From Cellulosimicrobium sp. ES-005 (GTDB lineage: Bacteria; Actinomycetota; Actinomycetes; Actinomycetales; Cellulomonadaceae): a stretch of DNA of 64,000 nt. Shown here in pieces: positions 45,408-54,326 of the stretch. Position numbers and translations under genes: made by a program. Within the stretch, counting starts at the first letter, position 1. Each line of letters opens with the position of its first letter. Location of the stretch: contig NZ_CP159290.1 of assembly GCF_040448685.1 (NCBI RefSeq), forward strand, positions 1,736,001 to 1,800,000. Reading direction: 5' to 3'. Under the pieces are notes generated by a model that ran no database searches, was not told the origin of the DNA, and worked only from the letters and a program-made list of their open reading frames with translations.

Positions 45408-47119
45408 CCACGAGCCCGACCCGCACGGCGGCCCTGTGGGTGCCGGACTGGCCGGTGCTCGCGGCGATGGCGGTGCGCGACGTCCCCGCGCACGTCCCCG
45501 CCGCGACGCACGACGGCCGCCGCGTCGTCGCCGTCTCCGCGACCGCGCGCGCCCAGGGCGTGCGCCGGGGTATGCGCCGCCGTCGGGCCCGCGAGTGCTG
45601 CCCCGAGCTCGAGCTGCTCGACGTCGACGACGCGCGCGACGCCCGCGAGTTCGAGCCCGTGGCGCTCGCGGCCGAGACCGTCGTCGCGGGGCTGGAGATC
45701 ACCCGGCCCGGCCTGCTGCTCCTGCCCGCCGCCGGGGCGAGCCGGTACCACGGGTCGGACGCCGCGCTCGCGGAGGCGCTCGTCGCGCGCGTCGCCGAGC
45801 GCACCGGCCACGAGAGCCAGGTGGGCGTCGCCGACGGCATCCTCGCCGCCGTGCTCGCCGCGCGGGACGCCGCCGTCGTCCCGCCCGGCCGCTCCGCCGC
45901 GTTCCTCGCGCCCCGGCCGGCGCGCGACCTCGTGCACGTCACCGCCCGGCCGGACGCCGCCGTCGCGGTCGACGAGCTCGTGGACCTCCTGGGCCGGCTC
46001 GGCGTGCGCACCCTCGGGGCGCTCGCGGCCCTGCCGCCCGCGACCGTCGAGGGGCGCTTCGGCGACCTCGGCGCGTGGGCGCACCGGCTCGCGCGCGGCG
46101 AGGACCTGCGCCCGCCCGCGCGGCGCCGCGTCGAGCCCGACGTCGCGGTGAGCGCCGAGCTCGACCCGCCCGCCGAGCGCGTCGACGTCGCGACCTTCGC
46201 CGCGCGGCGGCTCTCCGAGGACCTGCACGACCAGCTCGTCGCACGCTCGCTCGTCGCCGGGCGCCTGCGCATCACGGCGCGGACCGTCGAGGGCGACGAC
46301 CTCGAGCGCACCTGGCGGCTCGACGGGCCGGGCGCGATGAGCCCGGCGCGCCTCACGGACAAGGTCCGGTGGCAGCTCGAGGGCTGGCTCACCACCACGT
46401 CCGTCCGCGCCGGGCGCACGGCCCGGGCCGGGCGTCGTGGCGGCGAGCACGGCTCGCCCGGCGGGGGCGACGTCGTCCCGGGGGTCGCGCCGCTGGCCCG
46501 CCTGTCCCTCACGGCCGAGGAGGTCGTCCCCGCGGGGGCGGAGCAGCCGCGCCTGTGGGGCGCGTCGAGCGGCGAGGACGCGCGGGCTCACCGCGCGCTC
46601 GGGCGCGTGCAGGGCATCCTCGGGGGCGACGCGGTCCTGCGCGTCCAGGTCCAGGGCGGCCGCGACGCGACCGACCGCGTGCACCTCGTGCCGTTCGGGG
46701 AGGACGTCGTGCGCCCGCGCGACCCGGCCCTGCCGTGGCCCGGCGCGCTGCCGAGCCCCGCCCCCGCGCTCGTGCCCGTCGAGCCGCAGGACGTCGTCGT
46801 GCTCGACGACGCCGGGCGGCCCGTCGTCGTCGACGCGCGCCTCGCGATGAGCGGCGAGCCCGCGACCGTGCGGTGGCCGGCCCCCGCGCCGGAGGAGGGC
46901 CCGCGCCGTGCGGCGGCGCCCCGGGGCGAGACGGCGCTGCCCGGGCCGGGGTCCGCGCGCGCCGTCGTGGACTGGGCCGGGCCGTGGCCGCTCGCCGAGC
47001 GCTGGTGGACGCCCGCGCCCCGGCGCCGCGTGCACGTGCAGGTCCTGCTCGACGACGGCCGCGGCCTGCTCCTCGCGAGCGCGCGCGGGCGGTGGACCGT
47101 GGAGGGCCTGTATGACTGA
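45404..47119 (+). CDS. imuB: ImuB, catalytically inactive Y-family polymerase-like protein
   Basis: A 571-aa DinB-related scaffold. It starts AALWVPDWPVLAAMAV, where active Y-family enzymes have a catalytic Asp; the acidic residues are missing, as in all ImuB. RRRRARECCPELELLDVD, LLLPAAGASRYHG, VGVADGILAAVLAAR and the helix-hairpin-helix region (LGRLGVRTLGALAALPPATVEGRFGDLGAWAHRLARG) follow. The C-terminal 200 residues are the little-finger-like and tail domains. It links DnaE2 to the beta clamp. Overlaps imuA' by 4 bp and dnaE2 by 8 bp. Confidence 0.93.
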   Translation: MTTSPTRTAALWVPDWPVLAAMAVRDVPAHVPAATHDGRRVVAVSATARAQGVRRGMRRRRARECCPELELLDVDDARDAREFEPVALAAETVVAGLEITRPGLLLLPAAGASRYHGSDAALAEALVARVAERTGHESQVGVADGILAAVLAARDAAVVPPGRSAAFLAPRPARDLVHVTARPDAAVAVDELVDLLGRLGVRTLGALAALPPATVEGRFGDLGAWAHRLARGEDLRPPARRRVEPDVAVSAELDPPAERVDVATFAARRLSEDLHDQLVARSLVAGRLRITARTVEGDDLERTWRLDGPGAMSPARLTDKVRWQLEGWLTTTSVRAGRTARAGRRGGEHGSPGGGDVVPGVAPLARLSLTAEEVVPAGAEQPRLWGASSGEDARAHRALGRVQGILGGDAVLRVQVQGGRDATDRVHLVPFGEDVVRPRDPALPWPGALPSPAPALVPVEPQDVVVLDDAGRPVVVDARLAMSGEPATVRWPAPAPEEGPRRAAAPRGETALPGPGSARAVVDWAGPWPLAERWWTPAPRRRVHVQVLLDDGRGLLLASARGRWTVEGLYD

Positions 47120-50100
47120 CCGGACCACCGGCCCCCGCTACGCCGAGCTCCACGCGCACTCCGCGTTCAGCTTCCTCGACGGCGCGTCCCACCCCGAGGA
47201 GCTCGCCGCCGAGGGCGCGCGGCTCGGGCTGTCGGCGCTCGCGATCACCGACCACGACGGCCTGTACGGCGTCGTGCGCTTCGCCGAGGCCGCGCGCAAG
47301 GTCGGGCTCCCCACGGTCTTCGGGGCCGAGCTGCATCTTCCGGCGCCCACGGCCACGGGTGCGCCCGTGCTCGACCCGCCCACCGGCGTGCCCGACCCGC
47401 GCTCGACCCACCTGCTCGTGCTCGCGCGCGGCACGCAGGGCTACCGCAACCTGTCGCGCGCCATCGCGACCGCGCACCTCGCGACCGGGACCAAGGGGGC
47501 CGCCGACTACCGCCTCGACCAGCTCGGCGAGGAGGCCGCGGGCCAGTGGCTCGTGCTCACCGGCTGCCGCAAGGGTTCGGTGCGCCGCGCGCTCGTCACG
47601 TCCGGACGTGCCGCGGCGCGTCGCGAGCTCGACCGGCTCGTCGCCGTCTTCGGCGCCGACAACGTGGCCGTCGAGATCACCACGACCGACGACCCGCGCG
47701 ACGCCGACCTGCACGCGGCGCTCGCCGACCTCGCCGCGGACGCCCGGCTGCCGCTCGTCGCGACGACCGCCGCGCACTACGCCCACCCGCGCGACGCCGA
47801 CCTCGCGGGGGCGCTCGCCGCGGTGCGCGCGCGCTCGTCGCTCGACGACCTCGACGGGTGGCTGCCCGGCGCCCCGACGACCCACCTGCGCTCCGCGGCG
47901 GAGATGCTCGCGCGCCACCCCCGGCACCCGCAGGCCGTCGCGACCGCGGCCGCGCTGGGGGACGAGTGCGCGTTCGACCTGCACCTCGTCGCACCCGACC
48001 TGCCGCCCTACCCGGTGCCGGACGGGCACACCGAGGCGACCTGGCTGCGCGAGCTCGTGCGGCGCGGCGGCGAGGACCGGTACGGGCCGCGCGGCCAGGA
48101 GAAGATCACGGGCGCGTGGGCGCAGATCGACCACGAGCTGCGCGTCATCGAGGACCTGCACTTCCCGGGGTACTTCCTCGTGGTCTACGACCTCGTCGAG
48201 TTCTGCCGCAGGAACGGGATCCTCGCCCAGGGGCGCGGCTCGGCCGCGAACTCCGCGGTCTGCTACGCGCTCGGCATCACGGCCGTCGACGCGGTGAAGC
48301 ACGGCCTGCTGTTCGAGCGCTTCCTCGCGCCCGAGCGCGACGGCCCGCCGGACATCGACATCGACATCGAGTCGGCGCGGCGCGAGGAGGTCATCCAGCA
48401 CGTCTACGCGACGTTCGGCCGCACGCACGCCGCGCAGGTCGCGAACGTCATCTCCTACCGGCCCAAGTCGGCGGTGCGCGACGCGGCCCGGGCGCTGGGG
48501 TACGACGTCGGGCAGGCCGACGCGTGGAGCAAGTCCATCGAGCGCTGGGGGTCGCTGCGCGGCCCCGACCCGTCGTCGCCCGCGGCCGACCGCAAGGCCA
48601 AGGAGGTCGCCATCGCGACGAAGACCGCCGAGAAGGACGCCGAGAAGGCTCGCCTGTGGGGGTCGCGCGACGTGGGTTCGGCGGGGAGGGAGGCGGGGTC
48701 GTCGCGCACCGGCACCTCCCGCGCCGCCGCCTCTCGCGACGAACGTCCGCACACCGGGCGTCGTGGCGACTGGTCGCCCGACCTGAGCGGCCGGGGCGCG
48801 CGGCGACCGCGCGTCGTCGACCCGCTCGCGGTGGACGAGGGCGACGTCCTGCGCGCGGACGACACGCACGACGTCGTGCCCGCGTACCGGCCGCCGTCGG
48901 CCGCGCAGGAGGGCGAGATCCCAGACGCGGTGCTCGACCTCGCCGACCGGATGCTGCGCCTCCCGCGGCACCTGGGCATCCACTCGGGCGGCATGGTCAT
49001 GTGCGACCGCCCCGTCATCGAGGTGTGCCCCGTCGAGTGGGCGCGCATGGAGGGCCGCACCGTCCTGCAGTGGGACAAGGAGGACTGCGCGGACGCGGGG
49101 CTCGTGAAGTTCGACCTCCTGGGACTCGGGATGCTCACGGCGCTGCGCATCGGGTTCGACCTGGTCGAGCGGCACGAGGGCGGCCCGCGCCTCGCGCTGC
49201 ACACGCTGCCGGAGGACGACCCGGCGGTGTACGACCTGCTGTGCGCGGCCGACACCGTCGGCGTGTTCCAGGTCGAGTCGCGCGCGCAGATGGCGACGCT
49301 GCCGCGGCTGCGTCCCCGAAAGTTCTACGACATCGTCATCGAGGTCGCGCTCATCCGCCCCGGGCCCATCCAGGGCGGGTCCGTGCACCCGTACATCAAC
49401 CGGGCGCGCGAGCGGGAGGAGGTGACGTTCCTGCACCCGCTGCTGGAGAAGTCGCTCGGCAAGACGCTCGGCGTGCCGCTGTTCCAGGAGCAGCTCATGC
49501 AGATGGCGATCGACGTCGCGGGCTTCTCCCCGAAGGAGTCCGACCAGCTCCGGCGCGCGATGGGGTCCAAGCGGTCCGTCGAGCGCATGGAGGAGCTGCG
49601 GGGGCGGCTCATGGACGGGATGCGGAAGAAGGGCGTCACGGACCCGGCCGTGCGCGAGGAGATCTACGACAAGCTCAAGGCGTTCGCCGACTTCGGGTTC
49701 CCCGAGTCGCACGCGTACTCGTTCGCGTTCCTCGTCTACGCGAGCTCGTGGCTCAAGGTGCACCACCCCGCCGCGTTCTACGCGGGACTGCTCGCGGCGC
49801 AGCCCATGGGGTTCTACTCGCCGCAGTCTCTCGTGGCGGACGCGCGCCGCCACGGCGTCACCGTGCTGCGCCCCGACGTCAACGCGTCCGACGCCGAGGC
49901 GACGGTCGAGCGGCTGCCCGCCGACCGTGCGGCTGCGCCCGCCGACGGTACCGACCGTCCTGGCGCCCGGACGAGCGACAGCCGCATGCTCGGCGGGGAG
50001 GTGCGGGTCGACACCGCGTTCGGGCCGGAGCCCGACCTGACGCTCGCGGTGCGGCTCGGTCTCGCGAGCGTGCGCGGGCTCGGCAAGGACGCGGCCGAGC

Positions 50101-50819
50101 GCGTCGTCGCGGCGCGTGGGACGCCGGGGGAGGGGCGGCCGTTCAGCGACCTGCGCGACCTCGTGCGGCGCGTCGACCTCACGACCGCCCAGCTCGAGGG
50201 GCTCGCGACCGCCGGTGCGACGGACTGCCTCGGCGTGACCCGGCGCGAGGCGCTGTGGGCGGCCGGCGCGCTCGCACAGGAGGGTCCGGGGACGCTGCCG
50301 GGCGTGAGCGTCGGCGTCGAGGCGCCGGCGCTGCCTGGCATGACCGACGTCGAGACCGCCGTCGCCGACGTGTGGGCCACGGGCGTGTCCGCCGACTCCT
50401 ACCCGACGCAGTACGTGCGCGACGGCCTCACCGCGGCCGGAGTGCTCACCGTCGTGGGCGCGGTCGCGGTGTCGCGCGAGATCGAACGCGTCGACGAGGC
50501 GGAGCGCGCCGCGGGCGAGGTGCCCGGGACGCGCCCCCACCCGTCGTCGCGCGTCGCGGTGGGTGGCGTCGTCACGCACCGTCAGCGACCCGGGACGGCC
50601 GGGGGCGTGACGTTCCTGTCGCTCGAGGACGAGACGGGGATCCTCAACGTCGTGTGCTCGCCGGGGCTGTGGCAGCGGTTCCGGAAGGTCGCGCGCGGGT
50701 CCGCAGCGCTCGTCGTGCGCGGGCGGCTCGAACGGGCCGACGGCGCCACGAACCTCGTCGCGGAGCACCTCGCCCCGCTCTCCCTCCAGGTCGCGACGAC
50801 GTCGCGCGACTTCCACTGA
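47112..50819 (+). CDS. dnaE2: Error-prone DNA polymerase DnaE2
   Basis: A 1235-aa C-family polymerase for SOS mutagenesis. PHP domain YAELHAHSAFSFLDGASHPEELA with ALAITDHDGLYG; palm GRGSAANSAVCYALGIT and PPDIDIDIESARREEV; LIRPGPIQGGSVHPYI; HLGIHSGGMV; OB domain VAVGGVVTHRQRPGTAGGVTFLSLEDETG. It is longer than usual because of a low-complexity, Ser/Arg-rich insert at residues about 517-588 (48660-48878) and a shorter one near 935-960. Translation is coupled to imuB by an 8-bp overlap. Expression is through the LexA-controlled promoter upstream of imuA'. Confidence 0.95.
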   Translation: MTDRTTGPRYAELHAHSAFSFLDGASHPEELAAEGARLGLSALAITDHDGLYGVVRFAEAARKVGLPTVFGAELHLPAPTATGAPVLDPPTGVPDPRSTHLLVLARGTQGYRNLSRAIATAHLATGTKGAADYRLDQLGEEAAGQWLVLTGCRKGSVRRALVTSGRAAARRELDRLVAVFGADNVAVEITTTDDPRDADLHAALADLAADARLPLVATTAAHYAHPRDADLAGALAAVRARSSLDDLDGWLPGAPTTHLRSAAEMLARHPRHPQAVATAAALGDECAFDLHLVAPDLPPYPVPDGHTEATWLRELVRRGGEDRYGPRGQEKITGAWAQIDHELRVIEDLHFPGYFLVVYDLVEFCRRNGILAQGRGSAANSAVCYALGITAVDAVKHGLLFERFLAPERDGPPDIDIDIESARREEVIQHVYATFGRTHAAQVANVISYRPKSAVRDAARALGYDVGQADAWSKSIERWGSLRGPDPSSPAADRKAKEVAIATKTAEKDAEKARLWGSRDVGSAGREAGSSRTGTSRAAASRDERPHTGRRGDWSPDLSGRGARRPRVVDPLAVDEGDVLRADDTHDVVPAYRPPSAAQEGEIPDAVLDLADRMLRLPRHLGIHSGGMVMCDRPVIEVCPVEWARMEGRTVLQWDKEDCADAGLVKFDLLGLGMLTALRIGFDLVERHEGGPRLALHTLPEDDPAVYDLLCAADTVGVFQVESRAQMATLPRLRPRKFYDIVIEVALIRPGPIQGGSVHPYINRAREREEVTFLHPLLEKSLGKTLGVPLFQEQLMQMAIDVAGFSPKESDQLRRAMGSKRSVERMEELRGRLMDGMRKKGVTDPAVREEIYDKLKAFADFGFPESHAYSFAFLVYASSWLKVHHPAAFYAGLLAAQPMGFYSPQSLVADARRHGVTVLRPDVNASDAEATVERLPADRAAAPADGTDRPGARTSDSRMLGGEVRVDTAFGPEPDLTLAVRLGLASVRGLGKDAAERVVAARGTPGEGRPFSDLRDLVRRVDLTTAQLEGLATAGATDCLGVTRREALWAAGALAQEGPGTLPGVSVGVEAPALPGMTDVETAVADVWATGVSADSYPTQYVRDGLTAAGVLTVVGAVAVSREIERVDEAERAAGEVPGTRPHPSSRVAVGGVVTHRQRPGTAGGVTFLSLEDETGILNVVCSPGLWQRFRKVARGSAALVVRGRLERADGATNLVAEHLAPLSLQVATTSRDFH

Positions 50820-50984
50820 CGCCGCGCCCGGGCGTGCGGTCCGACGCCCCGGCTCCGGAACCTCGGGGTCCTTGCGCTCCGGAGCGCGGTCCCGTGGTAG
50901 GAACGGACCGGACGCAGGCCCCGTCGCCGCGCGCGACGACGGGTCGGCACCCGCGCACCGGCTCACCGACGAGAGGACCCTGCG

Positions 50985-51266
50985 ATGCCACCCCGTCTGA
51001 CTCCCCGCACGATGCTCTGGACCGGGCTGGCGCTCGCGGTCGTCGGCGAGCTGTTCCGCAGCGTCCTCCTCCCGCGCGTGATGTTCAGCGTGCCCGTGCC
51101 GCTGGGCGTCCTCGAGGCCGCCTCCGTGCTGCTGCACGTCGTGTTCACCGGCGGCATCGTGCTGGCCGCCGGCTCGTTCCTGGTGCGGGCGCTGCAGCCC
51201 GACGACTCCCCGCGCAAGGAGGCGACCCCGACCCCGTGGGAGGACCGCGACAACCGGCTGTCCTGA
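50985..51266 (+). CDS. Small two-helix membrane protein
   Basis: A 93-aa hypothetical protein: a short basic start, helix 1 (MLWTGLALAVVGELFRSVLL), helix 2 (LEAASVLLHVVFTGGIVLAAGSFLV) and a charged C-terminal tail (DDSPRKEATPTPWEDRD). ATG 50985 is preceded by GAGAGGA. No family recognised. It stands alone between dnaE2 and a convergent gene. Confidence 0.65.
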   Translation: MPPRLTPRTMLWTGLALAVVGELFRSVLLPRVMFSVPVPLGVLEAASVLLHVVFTGGIVLAAGSFLVRALQPDDSPRKEATPTPWEDRDNRLS

Positions 51267-51325
51267 CCGGCGACCTGTCGGCGCGCCACGGATCCCTGGG
51301 CCCGTGACGCGCTGACCGGTCGACG

Positions 51326-51727
51326 CTACGGAGCGACCGGCGCGGTGACGCAGACCTCGAACGTGTCGCGCGCGCGGCGCAGCAGGTAGCGGACCTCCTG
51401 CGCCTCCTGCTCGTTGGCGTACTCGTCGCGGTAGCTCCAGCGCGCGTGCGCCCACACGAGCGCGTCGCCCACCTCCTCGACGCCGACGAGGTGGGCCACG
51501 ACGCCCACGAGCCCGCGCTCGCGGAACCCGCGGGCGAGCTCGGCCGTCGACTCCCGGACGGCCTCCGGGTCGGCGAGGAGCACCGACCCGGTCGCCCCGA
51601 CGACGAGCGCGGGGAACGCGTAGCTCTCGCCGATCGTGTCGAGATCACCCGTCGAGAGCGCGACCCCGTAGGTCGTGAGGAACGTCTGGACGTCGTCGGC
51701 GTCGAAGGACTCGGTGGTGGGTTCCAT
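51326..51727 (-). CDS. NTF2/SnoaL-like protein
   Basis: A 133-aa protein with the helix-then-sheet pattern of the NTF2-like fold: DADDVQTFLTTYGVALSTGDLDTIGESYAFPALVVGATGSVLLADPEAVRESTAELARGFRERGLVGVVAHLVGVEEVGDALVWAHARWSYRDEYANEQEAQEVRYLLRRA. No catalytic residues can be assigned, and the family includes ligand-binding and enzymatic members. Same strand as the RIO kinase gene but 62 bp downstream of it. Confidence 0.75.
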   Translation of the reverse strand: MEPTTESFDADDVQTFLTTYGVALSTGDLDTIGESYAFPALVVGATGSVLLADPEAVRESTAELARGFRERGLVGVVAHLVGVEEVGDALVWAHARWSYRDEYANEQEAQEVRYLLRRARDTFEVCVTAPVAP

Positions 51728-51789
51728 GCTCCCGTTCTACCGCGTCCGTCCGGCGTCGGCGCGGTCGCGGCGCGGAGGGTGCGGTGCGG

Positions 51790-52731
51790 TCACCACGCCT
51801 CGGCGAGGAGGAGCGCGAAGAGCTCGTCGGCGTCGGTCTCCAGACCGCGCGCGGCGAACCACGCGGACATCGTGCGGCAGTCGCGCAGCAGGAGCTCGGT
51901 GCCGAACGGGTTGGCCACGAGGTCGACCACCTGCGGCAGATCGATGATGACGAGCCGGTCGCCGTCCGCGAGGACGTTGTACGGGGAGAGGTCGCCGTGC
52001 GCGAAGCCGAGGCGTGCCAGCACCGCCATCCCGTCGCGGAGCTGGTCCCACCACGACGCGAGGAGGTCCGGGTCGGGACGCGTGCGCGCGAGCCGGGGCG
52101 CGGCCTCGTGCGCGACGCCGTCCGACGTGCCGACGAACTCCATGAGGATCTCGTTGCCGTCGATCTGCACCGGGTAGGGCACGGGGGCGCCGGCCGACCA
52201 CAGCTCGCCGAGCGCGGCGAACTCCGCCGCCGCCCACTGCCCGGCCGCGACCTGGCGGCCGTAGCGAGACTTGCGGTCGAGCGCGCGCCGGTCGCGCGTG
52301 CGGCGCACGCGGCGGTCCTCGGTGTAGACGGTGTCGCGCCGGAACGCGCGGTGGTCGAGGTCCCGGTAGCGCTTGGCGGCGAGCAGCGAGCGCTGGGCGG
52401 CGTCGTCGGGGACGGCGCGCTCGACGAGGAACACGTCCGCCTCCTTGCCGGTCTTGAGCACGCCCAGCTCGGTGTCGACGGCCGCGTCGGCGGTGACCAC
52501 CCAGTCGGGGCGCGGCTCGGGTCCGCGCTGCCCCTTCTCGACGGCGGACCACGTGGACCAGCGCTGGTCGTCGCCGAGCGCGGCGTCGAGCACGCCCGTG
52601 GCGGCACCGGCGTCGTCGAGGTCGGCGGCGTCGTCATGGCGCCGCAGGCGGCGGGGCGGGGGAGTGCGGGGGTCTCCCGCGAACGTCGGCGGGAGGTACG
52701 GGTCGGGGTACAGCAGGTCGTGCTCGGGCAC
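51790..52731 (-). CDS. RIO1-type atypical serine kinase
   Basis: A 313-aa RIO family kinase. Features: a RIO nucleotide loop LGVLKTGKEADVFLVERAV, Lys in LLAAKRYRDLDHRAF, catalytic loop FAHGDLSPYNVLADGD and metal-binding IIDLPQVVDLVANPFG. RIO kinases mature ribosomes in eukaryotes and archaea; bacterial members are less understood. The N-terminal ~60 residues are polar. ATG 52731 follows GAAGGAG. A 19-codon frame with a strong ribosome site lies 95 bp upstream. Confidence 0.9.
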   Translation of the reverse strand: MPEHDLLYPDPYLPPTFAGDPRTPPPRRLRRHDDAADLDDAGAATGVLDAALGDDQRWSTWSAVEKGQRGPEPRPDWVVTADAAVDTELGVLKTGKEADVFLVERAVPDDAAQRSLLAAKRYRDLDHRAFRRDTVYTEDRRVRRTRDRRALDRKSRYGRQVAAGQWAAAEFAALGELWSAGAPVPYPVQIDGNEILMEFVGTSDGVAHEAAPRLARTRPDPDLLASWWDQLRDGMAVLARLGFAHGDLSPYNVLADGDRLVIIDLPQVVDLVANPFGTELLLRDCRTMSAWFAARGLETDADELFALLLAEAW

Positions 52732-52826
52732 GGGTGGGCTCCTTCGGGCGGGGAGCGCACGGCGCTGCCGTCGCCTCGGGGCGAGCGGCGGGCGCGGGCC
52801 GTCTCACGGGACGGGCCCTGGACCGT

Positions 52827-52886
52827 CTAGCGGCGGTCGGTGCTCCCGGGGGTGGTGGACACGCGAGCGTGGGTCGTCCAGCTCAT
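52827..52886 (-). CDS. Possible 19-aa leader peptide upstream of RIO kinase
   Basis: ATG at 52886 preceded by GGAGGAAGGAGGAACGCC, a doubled, near-ideal ribosome site, then MSWTTHARVSTTPGSTDRR and TAG. The strength of the site argues that it is translated. The peptide is Ser/Thr-rich and too short for a fold. It could be a regulatory uORF for the RIO kinase or a free small protein. Confidence 0.4.
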   Translation of the reverse strand: MSWTTHARVSTTPGSTDRR

Positions 52887-52973
52887 GGCGTTCCTCCTTC
52901 CTCCGGTGCCCGACGGCGCGGGCGACGTCCCGTGACCGTCCCACCCGGGCGCGGCCCGGGGCAAGCGAATTAC

Positions 52974-53001
52974 CGTCGCTCGTCGCTCGTCGCTCGTCGC
53001 T
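52974..53001. repeat. Tandem heptamer CGTCGCT x4
   Basis: Four perfect 7-bp units, followed by a degenerate one (CATCGGT), lie between the YdjM-like gene and the 19-codon frame. As a short tandem array it is a candidate for length variation. Confidence 0.8.
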
Positions 53002-53024
53002 CATCGGTCATCAGGCGGGACGGC

Positions 53025-53852
53025 TCACGCGGCGCCGGTGGCCAGCGCCTGGATCGCCGACGCGACGCGCTCGTACGTCCCGTAGGTGTCGTAGCCCATC
53101 TGGTCGAGCGCGGACCACACGAACCCGACCGTCGCGTAGAGGCCGACGGCCGTCGCGAGGATCCACTCGCGCACGGAGCCGGTGTCGCCGAGCAGGGGCA
53201 GGGCGAAGCTGCCGCTGGGGCGCCACACGTCGTCGACGACGAGGGACCGACGCACCCAGCGTGGGGAGCGGATCTTCACCGGCCACAGCAGCGGCGCGCC
53301 GTTGGTCGTGAGCACGTCGCCCAGGATGTGCACGGTCACGCCGATCCCGACGGCGACCGGGAGCCAGTTCCACTCCTCGGGGGAGAAGAGTGCGACGAGC
53401 ACCGCGACGGTGAGCGACGTGACCCACGGCATGAGCTTGCCGCGCCGCGTGAGCTTGAGCGCCTTGAGCGCGAGGGCGACGAGCAGGACCGCGAGGAGGC
53501 CGCCGCCCACGTAGACCGTGCCGAAGCTCTCCGTCTCGACCGTGACCAGCCCGACGAGCCACGCGAGCGCCGTGAACACCGCGATGCCGAGGAACGAGTG
53601 CGTGCCCTGCCGGTGGCCGCCGGAGACCGTCTCGACGGCGTCGGACACCCACTCGCTCACGGGCGGGAGCGAGTGCGCGAACGTGCCGTTGTGGTGGTCC
53701 GCGTCCGGGAGGAGGGCGGCCCCGGCGCACACGACGGCGCCCGTCATGACGCCGACCGACGACACGGGGTGCCACCCGAGCGCGAACGGGGCGGTGGACG
53801 TCACCGCCACCCAGGCGGCGGCTCCGGTCGCGGCGTGGTGGGCGCCCATCAT
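53025..53852 (-). CDS. YdjM/DUF457-type membrane-bound metal-dependent hydrolase
   Basis: A 275-aa integral membrane protein with the family pattern GAHHAATGAAAWVAV (His pair at the N-terminus), LLPDADHHNGTFAHSLPPV (Asp/His metal site), GHRQGTHSFLGIAVFTALAWL (HR..THS), four or more helices and VTVHILGDVLTTNGAPLLWPV (HxxxD). LexA-regulated YdjM of E. coli and phospholipase-like relatives share this layout; the substrate is unknown. Two adjacent ATG codons (53852, 53849); the first follows AGGAGA by 9 nt. Confidence 0.87.
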   Translation of the reverse strand: MMGAHHAATGAAAWVAVTSTAPFALGWHPVSSVGVMTGAVVCAGAALLPDADHHNGTFAHSLPPVSEWVSDAVETVSGGHRQGTHSFLGIAVFTALAWLVGLVTVETESFGTVYVGGGLLAVLLVALALKALKLTRRGKLMPWVTSLTVAVLVALFSPEEWNWLPVAVGIGVTVHILGDVLTTNGAPLLWPVKIRSPRWVRRSLVVDDVWRPSGSFALPLLGDTGSVREWILATAVGLYATVGFVWSALDQMGYDTYGTYERVASAIQALATGAA

Positions 53853-53910
53853 GGCGGCGGGTCTCCTGTCGTCGGCCCGGCCGGGTGGTTCGTCGGCGTC
53901 GGGAGGTGTT

Positions 53911-53932
53911 GTCCGGAACGTCCGGAACCCTA
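53911..53932 (-). promoter_or_regulatory. Candidate promoter with tandem 9-bp repeat (YdjM-like gene)
   Basis: GTCCGGAAC occurs twice in tandem (53911-53919, 53920-53928). On the minus strand a TAGGGT hexamer (53932 to 53927) abuts it, so the repeats fall at the start of the transcript, 60 nt before the ATG. The rest of the 53853-54176 gap holds the promoter of the 43-aa gene and nothing else I can support. Confidence 0.3.
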
Positions 53933-54085
53933 CCGGGTGCCGCCGACAGCGCCGGAGGGCCGTCAGGGCGCGGATGTCCCGGTGGGAAAAGTGTGCCAAG
54001 CGCCGACGAGCCCGGGAGGCGGCCGCCGGGCCGGCCCCGGACGGCGGAGCTCGCAGCGCATTTCCGATGAATTCTGGAAATGAGG

Positions 54086-54114
54086 TTGTGTCGAACGGAA
54101 AAGGCGCGTACGGT
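54086..54114 (+). promoter_or_regulatory. Sigma-70-type promoter of the 43-aa gene
   Basis: TTGTGT (54086-54091), 17-bp spacer, TACGGT (54109-54114), in a locally AT-richer stretch. The leader to GTG 54177 is about 55 nt. Confidence 0.5.
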
Positions 54115-54176
54115 CTTCCTCGGTCGACGACATTCCGGTGCGTGGGCCACCCGACATGACCGAGAGGAGCAGTGCC

Positions 54177-54308
54177 GTGCGCGAACCCGTCCAGCAGGAC
54201 CGGCGACGTCCCGTGCTGCCCTGCGAGCAGCCGCGCGTCGTGCTGCCCGCGGTGTATCTCGGCGTGTCCTCGTTCCTCGCCGCCGGCTCCGGCGGTCCTG
54301 TCGTCTGA
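54177..54308 (+). CDS. 43-aa small protein with own promoter and terminator
   Basis: GTG 54177 follows GAGAGGAG; stop at 54308. The N-terminal half is basic and polar (REPVQQDRRRP) with one Cys (VLPCEQPR). The C-terminal half is hydrophobic and Gly/Ser-rich (VLPAVYLGVSSFLAAGSGGPVV). A promoter with 17-bp spacing lies upstream and the only U-tract terminator of the window lies 18 bp downstream. The unit is therefore compact and monocistronic. No family recognised. It could be a small membrane peptide, a modified-peptide precursor (no maturase nearby), or the reading frame could be chance within a small RNA. Confidence 0.55.
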   Translation: MREPVQQDRRRPVLPCEQPRVVLPAVYLGVSSFLAAGSGGPVV

Positions 54309-54326
54309 CCCAGCGTCGCACGACAG

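Noticed and set aside
46509-51455. A very long open frame antisense to dnaE2
   Set aside because: It is Arg/Val/His-rich with no family motifs and lies over an unmistakable gene. Such frames arise from GC-rich third positions.
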